The notes beneath the pieces were generated by a model. That model was not told where the DNA came from and made no database searches. It saw only the letters and a list, made by a program, of their open reading frames with translations. From assembly GCF_012910715.1 (NCBI RefSeq), contig NZ_JABBHF010000017.1, positions 1 to 64,000 on the forward strand: 64,000 nt of DNA. The letters are read 5' to 3'. The position numbers were made by a program, and so were the translations under genes. This stretch comes from Flavivirga algicola. Lineage in GTDB: Bacteria > Bacteroidota > Bacteroidia > Flavobacteriales > Flavobacteriaceae. This document shows positions 1 through 8,415 of this stretch, in pieces. How positions within the stretch are numbered: position 1 is the first letter of the stretch; the number at the start of each line of letters is the position of its first letter.

Positions 1-462
1 ATAGAGGCGGGTACCTCGGTAACGGGCAAGACGACCTCGGGCTCTGGCAAGGTGGCCGTGAACATCTCCGAGGGCACGGCGCCCTTCGATGTCTACGTGA
101 ACAGCGCAAAGGTCCTGCGGACATCCTCGCCCGCCTTCTCCGTTGATGCCTCCTATGGCGACGTGGTGGAGGTAAAAACAAGTGTGGCCTGCGAGGGCGT
201 GCTCAGCAAGACCATGAACGGTATTGTTTCTGTGTCCCCCAACCCGACAGAGGGAGGGCTCTCCATAGCGCTGCCCGCACCACTCAAAAATGTTACGGTG
301 TCCGTCTACAACGTTTATTCCCAGCTGGTCTCCTCGGGAAGCTATCCCGTGAGCGACGGCCGAGTGGGACTGGAGATAAACGGCGCGCCTGCTGGTATCT
401 ATTTTGCCTCCATAGAGATGGGGGACGGCAGACCAAAGGTTTTAAAAATAATCAAGAAATGA
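1..462 (+). CDS. C-terminal part of a T9SS-secreted protein (5' end outside window)
   Basis: The reading frame is open from base 1, so this is the tail of a larger secreted protein that starts upstream of the window. The last ~80 residues form a type A T9SS sorting domain: an SPNPTEG turn, a VSVYNVYSQLV strand, a GIYF strand and a terminal LKIIKK. The whole segment is closely similar to the last ~150 residues of the beta-helix protein at 1408-4401 (shared EAGTSVTGK, SEGTAPFDVYVN-like and VKIIKK-type blocks), so the missing part may also be a beta-helix enzyme. That is inference. Codon use is strongly G+C-rich here, whereas the paralogue encodes nearly the same residues with A/T-ending codons. 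The next gene starts at or just after this stop. Confidence 0.85.
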   Translation: MEAGTSVTGKTTSGSGKVAVNISEGTAPFDVYVNSAKVLRTSSPAFSVDASYGDVVEVKTSVACEGVLSKTMNGIVSVSPNPTEGGLSIALPAPLKNVTVSVYNVYSQLVSSGSYPVSDGRVGLEINGAPAGIYFASIEMGDGRPKVLKIIKK

Positions 463-491
463 TGAAAAAGACAACAAAAAGAAGAACAACC

Positions 492-1214
492 ATGAAAAAG
501 TATTTGTTTATTACGATGATCGGAATTTTAGTAACGGCCTGCGGCGGCGGCAGTGATGCCCCTGGGCCAGGCCCAGACCCAGGACCAGACCCGGGACCGA
601 CAGGCAACAATGCGCCAACGGTACCCGTGCTGTCGGCCCCCGAGAACAACCTGCTGTGCATAGACAACAACCTTGAGTTCAGCTGGTCGGCCTCGAGCGA
701 TGCGGAGGAGGATGCCATAAAGTATACCATTGAGGTGTCCCTGGATGCCGCCTTCACACAGATAACACACAGCGTCAACAACATAACCGCTACCAGCAGG
801 ACCATCCTTCTGGACAGGGACCAGGCCTATTACTGGCGGGTGAGGGCGAGCGACAGCAAGAATGCCTCGAGCGACTTTTCGTCGGCATTCCAGCTCTACA
901 CGGAAGGCTTTGGGGAGGAGAACCACCTGCCCTTCGCCCCTTCGCTGCAGAAGCCAGAAATGGACGGGACCGTACAGGGGACCTCGGCGTCACTGATGTG
1001 GGGTGCAACGGACGTGGACGGCGACAGCCTGACCTTCGATATCTATCTGGACACCGACCCGTCACCGACCACCAAGGTGGTGGCAGACCACCCGAGCAAG
1101 GATTATGTGGCCTCCTCACTGGCGGCCGCGACCACTTACTACTGGAAGGTCGTTGCAAAGGATGGCAAGGGGGGCATAACCATTGGACAGGTATGGAGCT
1201 TCACAACAAATTAG
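492..1214 (+). CDS. Surface lipoprotein with two FN3-like domains
   Basis: A lipoprotein signal peptide (MKKYLFITMIG followed by the lipobox LVTAC) leads into a Gly-rich stretch and a GPDPGPDPGP linker. Two fibronectin-III-like modules follow, each ending in the typical YYW(R/K)V strand (YYWRVRAS and YYWKVVAK). Lipoproteins of this form in PULs usually sit on the cell surface and help bind glycan; no catalytic motif is visible. ATG codons at 459 and 462 overlap the previous stop and would add a Lys/Arg-rich extension. I prefer the ATG at 492 because it gives a normal-length signal peptide. Codons are G+C-rich like the upstream gene and unlike everything after 1215. The YYWKVVAKDG module also recurs in the lipoproteins at 6464 and 8416. 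Confidence 0.8.
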   Translation: MKKYLFITMIGILVTACGGGSDAPGPGPDPGPDPGPTGNNAPTVPVLSAPENNLLCIDNNLEFSWSASSDAEEDAIKYTIEVSLDAAFTQITHSVNNITATSRTILLDRDQAYYWRVRASDSKNASSDFSSAFQLYTEGFGEENHLPFAPSLQKPEMDGTVQGTSASLMWGATDVDGDSLTFDIYLDTDPSPTTKVVADHPSKDYVASSLAAATTYYWKVVAKDGKGGITIGQVWSFTTN

Positions 1215-1407
1215 TATGAATCATAGATAATTATAAAAAGAATTTCTCGAGAGCATGTAAAATTCTTTGATTCATTGGTTTCCTATGAATTTTAGAATGA
1301 TGAGGTTCGTGGAAAATATAAAATCAAATGTTTTATATATAAAATCTATAATACAATATAATAATCAGTCTAAGATAGACTGCAAAATATAATGTGACTA
1401 TTAACTT

Positions 1408-4401
1408 ATGTTAAAATTAAATTTTATGAATATAGAAAAAGAAATACGATCACGTTTCCTGCTTTTATTGTTTATGTTTTGTGTGAGCATAGGCGTTACT
1501 GCTCAGGATCTATATGTTGCTACCAATGGTAATGACAGTAATGACGGATCGATCAATAATCCGTTAGCTACTTTAATAGGGGCAAGGGACAAAGCAAGAA
1601 GTACGGGAGCCAAAAATATATTTATTAGAGGAGGGCGTTACTATTTTGATACAACATGCGAGCTGGGTTCTCAGGATAATGGAGTCTCTTTTAGTGGCTT
1701 TCAAGATGAAAAAGTAATCTTCGATGGCAGTAAATTTATAAATCCAGAGCAGTTTCAGATTGTAACCGAAGATAATTTATTGGCTAAATTACATAATAAT
1801 GCTAAGGGTAAAGTTTTCTCAAGAGTGATTACAGATACCGAATTGCAGACCCTTTTGGATCAACCCAGTGCCCAGATTTCAATAAATGATAAAATGGGTA
1901 CGGTTGCCCGGTTTCCTAATATAGGGTTTGCACATATGAACCGTAGTACGGTTACAGGAGAGAGTATAGCTGAGTCGGGTACAGAGAGTGCTCCTAAGGG
2001 GCCAGAATTTCAGCTTAGAGAAACCATAGATGCTTCAAAGTGGGGTGTCGAATTGGGCAGATTGAAAAAAATGAAGACAAGGGGTTATATTTCAGCCGAC
2101 TGGCTTAAGGAAGACAATATAGTTCATAGTGTAAGTGCGTCTGGCAGTATAAAATTGAGAAACGGTTCTAGATATGGAACGGGGGCGGGGAGCCCCGCAG
2201 AAGTAAGCCGTTTGTTTTTTTATCACCTTTTGTGCGAACTGGACGAGCCAGGGGAATGGTACTACGATCCTACGGATTCTAGGTTGTATATCTGGCCAAT
2301 TGAAACAATCAACAACAACACGTCAATCGGTGTTTGGGCAGGACCGCAATGTTTTGAAATAAATGATGGGCAAGATATCGAGATAAAAAAAATGACGATC
2401 CAGAATATTGGATCTGGAAATAATGGACAAGGAGCTATCAATGTTAAGGGTACCAGTCAGAATATATTGGTAGCTGGCATTACATTTAGATTTATAGCAG
2501 CTCCACTTACATCGGTAAATTTCTGGCATGATGTAAGGAACAGTAAGGTACAGAGTTGCGATTTTTACGATGTGCCTAACAATAGTAGGTTGTATGGTGG
2601 TAAAATAACACCAACATCGGTCGAATATGGTAATAATGTTATAGAGAACTGTCACTTTACTCAGGTGTATTCAAAAGATTTTTACGGGAAGGCATGTGGT
2701 ATAACAGGAGCAGGAAATATATTTAGAAACAACTTGATCCATAACATGAACGGACAGCCAGTAACGCATACGGGTGTAGACCACATTATAGAGCTTAATG
2801 AAGCATTTAATGTAGGTATAGAAGAGGGTGATGGTGGTGCATTTTACACAGGTAATGCGATGTGGTCTTTCGGAAATAAAATAAGACATAATTTTGTACA
2901 TCATATTATGAGTGTGCCTAAGTTATTGGGGAGAGCTTCTTTTTTCTCTGATGATTTAGATGCTGGAGAAGAAGTCTATGAAAACGTGACGTATAAAGGA
3001 GGATGGGAAGTACTTAAGATGAATAAAGGAGGGGGGCATTCTGTTGTTAGAAATGTCGTGCTTGAAGGCTATAGGGGAATTAGAAATGGTGATGCATCTA
3101 CGAGTTTTTATACTACGGCTATGAATTATTTATCTACAAACCCCACCTCAAACGATAAAAGCAATTACATAGGTAGAATGTTAAAAGAGATTGGTGTTAC
3201 AGGCTGGGAAAGTACTGTTACAACTGATAATTGGTCAGATTTGATAAATGATTTTTGGTATCAACGTTACCCAAAGTTGAAAAGTCTTTTAGAAACATCT
3301 AATAATAATAATTCATTTAAACCATATGCATCTAATTATGAAGATAATATGTTTTATGGGAATTCTCGAAACATCCTTGGTGGTAGTGTTGAAACAGTAT
3401 CTGGAAACCAAGACGTATCATTAGCTATATTTGAAAACCCAAGCACACTAAATTTAAAATTTAAAGAGCCAAGGCCTAGTTATGCTCCAAATATTCCGTT
3501 TGATAATATTGGATTGTATCTGGATGCATATAGATGTGCTGTACCAGACAAGAATGAGTATCGTCAAAAAGTAAAGCAAAGATTTGATGGACAACCAGCA
3601 CATGATAATAGTGTTGCTTACGATTTTAATACCATTAACGATCGTTTATACTATAATTCAGGAGCAGAAATCTATAAATCGGTACCATGTTCAGGAGCCA
3701 TAGAGGAAACAGGCGATGACAGCTATACGGTAAAAGCCACTGGGGAGACCTGTCTAGACAAGGCTAACGGCCAGATAAAGATCCAGGCAAGGGATGCTGG
3801 AAGCTACATTGCCAATCTTGATGGGGGAGCCGATATCAACTTTACTAGCGAATGGCTTATAGAAAATCTCTCTGCAGGTACTTACGAGCTTTGCATTACC
3901 AATACAACGAGTAGCATCACCCAGTGTTATGGTCTAGATGTAGAGGCTGGTACTTCGGTAACAGGTAAGGCAATTACAGATTCTGGAAAAGTAGCTGTTA
4001 ACATTACAGAGGGTACAGCTCCTTTCGATGTTTATGTAAACAACGAAATGGTCTTTCAGACTTCTTCGACTTCCTTTTCTGTAAACGCAGGATATGGTGA
4101 TGTTGTGGAGGTAAAAACAAGTGAGGCCTGTGAGGGTGTACTTAGCAAGACCATAGACGGTATCGTTTCAGTATCCCCCAACCCTACAAAAGGGGAGTTT
4201 GCTATAGCGTTATCCATGCCCCTTAAAAATGTAACGGTGTCTGTTTACAATGTGTTTTCGCAATTGGTCTCATCAAAGGCTTACCCAGTCAACAACGGCC
4301 AGGTATCATTGGATATAAATGGCGCACCTGCTGGGATCTATTTTGCTGCTATAGAAATGGGGGGAGGCAAGCCAAAGGTTTTGAAAATAATAAAGAAATA
4401 G
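1408..4401 (+). CDS. T9SS-secreted right-handed parallel beta-helix enzyme (GH141/lyase-like)
   Basis: This 997-residue protein has a signal peptide ending around VTAQ; an internal ATG at 1426 is a possible alternative start. The LYVATNGNDSNDG...IFIRGGRYYF opening is typical of right-handed parallel beta-helix carbohydrate-active proteins, including family GH141. The helix runs to roughly residue 700, with an acidic EEGDGGAFYTG motif near the middle that is shared with the protein at 40154. The helix part ends with a conserved IPFDNIGLYLDAYR...VPDK block. Residues ~770-990 hold Ig-like linkers and a T9SS type A sorting domain (SPNPTKGEF...KIIKK). It should therefore be exported and attached to, or released from, the cell surface to attack a polysaccharide. 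The exact substrate cannot be read from sequence; GH141 members act on fucose- or xylose-containing glycans. Confidence 0.8.
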   Translation: MLKLNFMNIEKEIRSRFLLLLFMFCVSIGVTAQDLYVATNGNDSNDGSINNPLATLIGARDKARSTGAKNIFIRGGRYYFDTTCELGSQDNGVSFSGFQDEKVIFDGSKFINPEQFQIVTEDNLLAKLHNNAKGKVFSRVITDTELQTLLDQPSAQISINDKMGTVARFPNIGFAHMNRSTVTGESIAESGTESAPKGPEFQLRETIDASKWGVELGRLKKMKTRGYISADWLKEDNIVHSVSASGSIKLRNGSRYGTGAGSPAEVSRLFFYHLLCELDEPGEWYYDPTDSRLYIWPIETINNNTSIGVWAGPQCFEINDGQDIEIKKMTIQNIGSGNNGQGAINVKGTSQNILVAGITFRFIAAPLTSVNFWHDVRNSKVQSCDFYDVPNNSRLYGGKITPTSVEYGNNVIENCHFTQVYSKDFYGKACGITGAGNIFRNNLIHNMNGQPVTHTGVDHIIELNEAFNVGIEEGDGGAFYTGNAMWSFGNKIRHNFVHHIMSVPKLLGRASFFSDDLDAGEEVYENVTYKGGWEVLKMNKGGGHSVVRNVVLEGYRGIRNGDASTSFYTTAMNYLSTNPTSNDKSNYIGRMLKEIGVTGWESTVTTDNWSDLINDFWYQRYPKLKSLLETSNNNNSFKPYASNYEDNMFYGNSRNILGGSVETVSGNQDVSLAIFENPSTLNLKFKEPRPSYAPNIPFDNIGLYLDAYRCAVPDKNEYRQKVKQRFDGQPAHDNSVAYDFNTINDRLYYNSGAEIYKSVPCSGAIEETGDDSYTVKATGETCLDKANGQIKIQARDAGSYIANLDGGADINFTSEWLIENLSAGTYELCITNTTSSITQCYGLDVEAGTSVTGKAITDSGKVAVNITEGTAPFDVYVNNEMVFQTSSTSFSVNAGYGDVVEVKTSEACEGVLSKTIDGIVSVSPNPTKGEFAIALSMPLKNVTVSVYNVFSQLVSSKAYPVNNGQVSLDINGAPAGIYFAAIEMGGGKPKVLKIIKK

Positions 4402-4489
4402 TACTATAATTATAATTTCATTACCTAAAATAAGGATCGCTTGATTTAGTGTTTACCAAAAAGATATTGACGACTATCAATGAAATTTG

Positions 4490-4520
4490 AAAAACTGAAA
4501 GACTTAGTCTTTCAGTTTTT
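4490..4520 (+). terminator. Rho-independent terminator after the beta-helix gene
   Basis: A near-perfect hairpin (AAAACTGAAAGAC at 4491-4503 paired with GTCTTTCAGTTTT at 4507-4519, 3-nt loop) runs into a T tract. It lies 90 bp past the stop of the 1408-4401 gene. Confidence 0.85.
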
Positions 4521-4741
4521 TTATACGTAAACTATAGCAGTTATATTGTACATTATATTTAAAGTACTTTATTTGCTCATTCTTTTTTAATCTTTATATG
4601 CAAAAGCATATATTTTATTCGAGTAAACGATAGAACTTCTGGCTAAATATCATTTTGAAGCATATTAAAGGGGGTTATAGTTGTTATTTAACGAAGTATA
4701 AAGAAAGAAAAATAAGTCAATTTTGATAATTGTATCGTTTT

Positions 4742-4772
4742 GAACATTTTAAACCCCTTTTAGAACATTTTA
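4742..4772 (+). promoter_or_regulatory. Direct repeat GAACATTTTA x2, candidate activator site
   Basis: GAACATTTTA occurs at 4742-4751 and again at 4763-4772, exactly 21 bp apart (two helical turns), about 110 bp before the T9SS gene at 4884. AraC-type output domains of hybrid two-component systems bind spaced direct repeats, so this is a candidate operator for the regulator encoded at 22439-26533. A related single GAACATTCTA lies at 26872-26881 in that regulator's own upstream region. Apart from this repeat and the terminator at 4490, I see no gene in 4402-4883. Confidence 0.4.
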
Positions 4773-4883
4773 GATACTAAAGTCTGTTATAAAGTTTGTG
4801 ATATTTACAGTAACAATAAAGTAAAGAAAGTACCTTTTTTATTGTGAAATGAATTTTTAAACTAATCTTAAAAGACTAAAATT

Positions 4884-5762
4884 ATGAAAAAAACTTTACG
4901 CAAATTAACTTTTATAACAGCGGCGTTACTAATGGGCCAAATGTCTTTTGGACAGTTGGTTGTAGTGCCTTTAACTGCAGATACAGCAGCGTCGGGAGAA
5001 GCACACTATGCATCTCAAAGAAATGATCCAGAGTATAATCGTAATGATAATTTTGCTTATAATCCAGATAGTCCAACAAACCCTTGGCCAGATACCAATG
5101 CTAGTCATAGTGATAATTATTACCTGCCAAAGGAAACTGCAGCAGATAATTGGTGGTCTTGTGATTTGGTTATACCAGCCAATACTACTATAAAATATAT
5201 GGATTTTTATGGAAGAAACTATAATGGAACAAACTCTGGTATATTTGACAGGTTTACTAATTTGAAAATAACCTTATCTGATGGAGTTAGTCCAGACGAG
5301 ACACACACTTGGGTGGGGATACCAGAATCAATTTATAACGATGGGATTGATGATAATAACCATGCCAGAATGGATTTCGAAGCTCAAGGGTTTTCAGCAA
5401 CAATGTTGCAAAATGCGACTTCAATAAGAATAGATCAAGCAAGTGACGGAGCTAACACTTTTCTTGAGTTTATGGAAATCCGTTTAGCGGGAACTTCTAC
5501 GTTGTCTACTAACAATTTAAAAGCTAATAAACTAATTGTTAGCCCAAATCCTTTACAAGCAGGGAACCAGTTAAAGATTTCATTAACTAATATTAGTAAT
5601 GACTCTAATAAATTGGTACAGGTGTATTCGGTAATAGGCAAAGAAATTTATAAGACTAATATGGGGGGAAGTGATGTGTCTATAGACTATAATGTGTTTC
5701 CATCTGCAGGTCTTTATTTAGTCAAAATAGGCTCTTTTGTATCCAAAGTTATAATTAAATAG
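4884..5762 (+). CDS. T9SS-secreted protein, possible galactose-binding-fold domain
   Basis: The 292-residue protein carries a signal peptide (MKKTLRKLTFITAALLMGQM, cleavage near SFGQ). A ~185-residue domain follows, with beta-rich, Trp/Asp-rich sequence (NWWSCDLVIPANTTIKYMDF) reminiscent of discoidin or carbohydrate-binding folds. It ends in a T9SS type A sorting domain (SPNPLQAGN...VYSVIGKEIY...GLYLVKIG...KVIIK). It has no recognisable catalytic motif. A role as a secreted glycan-binding protein of this PUL is inferred from the neighbours. It sits alone between a terminator and a 700-bp gap, with its own candidate regulatory repeat upstream. Confidence 0.65.
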   Translation: MKKTLRKLTFITAALLMGQMSFGQLVVVPLTADTAASGEAHYASQRNDPEYNRNDNFAYNPDSPTNPWPDTNASHSDNYYLPKETAADNWWSCDLVIPANTTIKYMDFYGRNYNGTNSGIFDRFTNLKITLSDGVSPDETHTWVGIPESIYNDGIDDNNHARMDFEAQGFSATMLQNATSIRIDQASDGANTFLEFMEIRLAGTSTLSTNNLKANKLIVSPNPLQAGNQLKISLTNISNDSNKLVQVYSVIGKEIYKTNMGGSDVSIDYNVFPSAGLYLVKIGSFVSKVIIK

Positions 5763-6463
5763 ACATTTTTTCAATCGGCCTATACCATATTTTTATAAAT
5801 AATATAATAACACCTTGCCTTCTTTAGTAAATAAAGGATGAGATGGCTATTTGTGTTACGATAATAGCTATTCGTTTTCCTTTATTTACTTAAAAAGGGT
5901 TTATTTGGAAAGGAATGAATTCAAGCAAAAAATAATTGCTTTGATAATAATGATGTGAATTTTATACAAGGAAGAAAAACCATTATATATTAAATCGAAC
6001 TATCAGTAAAAAAACTGATTTTTAATATTTCAAAATCAAGATGATCATATAATTTATAAAGGGAATTTTAGTGATATTAATTTGAAATTAAAATTGTTCT
6101 TAATAAGTTAAAAATGCGATCTAACGAGTGTATTAAATGCTTTCCAAGACATTATGAACAAAATATTTACTAAAAAGGAATATATGTACCCGATAAAATA
6201 ACAGTATTAATATCATATTTGAAAAACATTTCAATCTAAAAACTAAATTTAAAGTCTCTCAATGTGTCTCCCTAAAAGTAGTTTTTATATTTAATTTTTG
6301 TGCCCTTTTAAATTCTACCTCAAACACCTACATTAAAATATTAACAAATGTAAAGACTATCTTATTTTATGATGTTAAGAATGTATTAATAAAATTTAAA
6401 ATACGTACAAAGAAATTAAAAATAACAACTAACAAAATGAACATAATTTAAACTAAAACAACT
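5763..6463. other. 700-bp intergenic region with a long hairpin, upstream of the SusCD operon
   Basis: No convincing ORF is present. A 13-bp perfect inverted repeat (AGTAAATAAAGGA at 5826-5838, TCCTTTATTTACT at 5878-5890) encloses a smaller GCTATT/AATAGC stem and probably ends the transcript of the 4884 gene. The rest is very A+T-rich and should hold the promoter and operator of the operon that starts at 6464. I could not pick a defined promoter box. Confidence 0.4.
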
Positions 6464-8377
6464 ATGAAATATATCAAGAATCTTTTTCTTATAACAATGT
6501 TATCATTGTCCTTTTTTGTGATTTCTTGCGAAGATGATGATAATAATACTGTTGTAATACCTAACATTGATGTAGCGATTCAGTCTCCTGCTGACGATAC
6601 GCAATCTGTAGGTTTTAATCCAACATTTACTTGGGCAGCATCTGGTGATAATGTGGATGCATTTAAGTATGACTTTTATATTGGAACGGAAGAAAATAAA
6701 TTAGGTTTAAGGGCAGAAAATATTACTGCTCTTGAATATAGAATAACCAATAATACGGTATTAAAAGGGAATAAATATTATTGGAAAGTAGTAGCTAAAG
6801 ATGGTATCTATGAAAAGGAGAGTGATGTTTGGAGTTTTACAACATCGCCGGCATTATCTGAGCCCGTATTAATTGGCCCTATTGGTTTTGGTAGAGATCC
6901 TTTAAATTTTGAATGGGAACCACTGCCGGCGGCTACAGATGAAGCTTTAACTTATAAAATATATTTAGGGCAAGATAATCCGCCAACAGAACTTGTTGGA
7001 ACCGTTGAAGGTACAGGAACCTTTACTTACGATGGTCCTGAATTAACCGAATTTGATACTTATTATTGGAGAGTAGAAGTTTCGGATATGTTAAATGCGT
7101 CGATGAGTGAAGTCGGTACGTTCCAAAAACTGTTAGGAGGTTATCCAGATTTACCAACTATAGTAGCTCCTTTAAATAATACACTTCTTTTTCAAAGAGA
7201 TGGCGATGTTATTCTAGATTGGACAGATTCAACAGACCCTGAGGGAGATACAGTTACTTATGATGTTTACCTAGATACAGCAAATCCGCCAGTTAATATA
7301 GTCGCTAGTTTCTCTGGTGATTCTGAATATAATGTAACATCCAATTTAGTGGAAAATACATCCTACTATTGGCATGTTGTTGCTAAAGACGCTTCTGGAA
7401 ATTCCTATAGCACCGAGACTTTTAATTTTGATTACGTCGGCTCTAGCGGACCTGCTACGCCTACGCTTAGTGAAGAAGTTGTAGATGGTACGATGTCACT
7501 AGATGAATCTATAGTTTGGGGTAAAGTAGTGGGAGCTGCTACTTTGGATGTATACATAGACGAAATGAACCCGCCTACAACTAAAGTGGCTAGTGATGTA
7601 ACAGGTGAAGGCTATATAGTTCGCCCTAGAGATATTCCTAGTGATATAACTGTAGCGACAAAAACATATTATGCACGTGTTGTTGCGAAAAATGTGGATG
7701 GTGAAGCAGAATCTTCTGTGATATCTTTTACACCTCAACTTACAGGTGTTTATACCGATGTGAGAGGTTCGGAGTCACTGGACTATAATTGGGTTAGATT
7801 AGGTTCACAGGTTTGGATGTCTGATAACTTAAGAACTAAAAAATTAACTAATGGTGACGATTTGACAAAGGTTGTTCAGCCAACAAGTGGCGATTACCCC
7901 ATTACAGGTTCTACTACGGAGTTGTTTTATGATGAACACCCAGTAGATAACGGTCCTATAGCTGGACATCCTACTTTTACTTCACCATGGAGTGATGGAT
8001 CTAACGGGCGAGCTTATTCTAGTAGAGTAAGAAGAGAGCCACTTATAGCTCCAGAAGGTTGGCATGTTATAAATGATAGTGATATATCAACTTTGAGAAG
8101 TAATTTCCCCAATGCATCCGATTTATTAGATGAGTGGTATGGAGGCTCAGATGCTTACGGAGCTAACTTTGTTATCGCAGGTTATCGCTATAATGATTTT
8201 AATGCAGGAAGACCTTTTGGTTTCCGGTATGGTGTTGAAGAAGGAAGGGTCGCTTTTTGGATTAATGGTTCAGGATCTAATAATGCTTTTGAATTATATC
8301 CTAATGGTAACTATAGAACTTTTAATCAGGGTAATGAGCATAACAGAATGTTTGGTATCCGATTGGTTAAAGATTAA
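6464..8377 (+). CDS. Surface lipoprotein with FN3-like repeats and C-terminal FISUMP-like domain
   Basis: The signal peptide MKYIKNLFLITMLSLSFF with lipobox VISC is followed by an acidic EDDDNN stretch, as in surface-exported Bacteroidota lipoproteins. About four tandem FN3-like modules follow (repeated YYW(K/R)VVAKD and YDVYLDTANPP motifs, residues ~35-420). A C-terminal domain of ~200 residues (TDVRGSESLDYNWVRLGSQVWMSDNLR... EGWHV ... NRMFGIRLVKD) matches the Fibrobacter succinogenes major paralogous (FISUMP) pattern. Its position as first gene before SusC/SusD suggests a SusE/SusF-like surface glycan-binding role; that is inference. It is a close paralogue of the next gene. Confidence 0.8.
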   Translation: MKYIKNLFLITMLSLSFFVISCEDDDNNTVVIPNIDVAIQSPADDTQSVGFNPTFTWAASGDNVDAFKYDFYIGTEENKLGLRAENITALEYRITNNTVLKGNKYYWKVVAKDGIYEKESDVWSFTTSPALSEPVLIGPIGFGRDPLNFEWEPLPAATDEALTYKIYLGQDNPPTELVGTVEGTGTFTYDGPELTEFDTYYWRVEVSDMLNASMSEVGTFQKLLGGYPDLPTIVAPLNNTLLFQRDGDVILDWTDSTDPEGDTVTYDVYLDTANPPVNIVASFSGDSEYNVTSNLVENTSYYWHVVAKDASGNSYSTETFNFDYVGSSGPATPTLSEEVVDGTMSLDESIVWGKVVGAATLDVYIDEMNPPTTKVASDVTGEGYIVRPRDIPSDITVATKTYYARVVAKNVDGEAESSVISFTPQLTGVYTDVRGSESLDYNWVRLGSQVWMSDNLRTKKLTNGDDLTKVVQPTSGDYPITGSTTELFYDEHPVDNGPIAGHPTFTSPWSDGSNGRAYSSRVRREPLIAPEGWHVINDSDISTLRSNFPNASDLLDEWYGGSDAYGANFVIAGYRYNDFNAGRPFGFRYGVEEGRVAFWINGSGSNNAFELYPNGNYRTFNQGNEHNRMFGIRLVKD

Positions 8378-8415
8378 GTCAAAAAATGAACTTTAAAATA
8401 AAAAACATACACATT

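Noticed and set aside
452-1158. Minus-strand ORFs opposite the first lipoprotein gene
   Set aside because: They are long only because the region is G+C-rich; they are Pro/Arg/Gly-rich shadows of the real gene, which has a signal peptide and domains.
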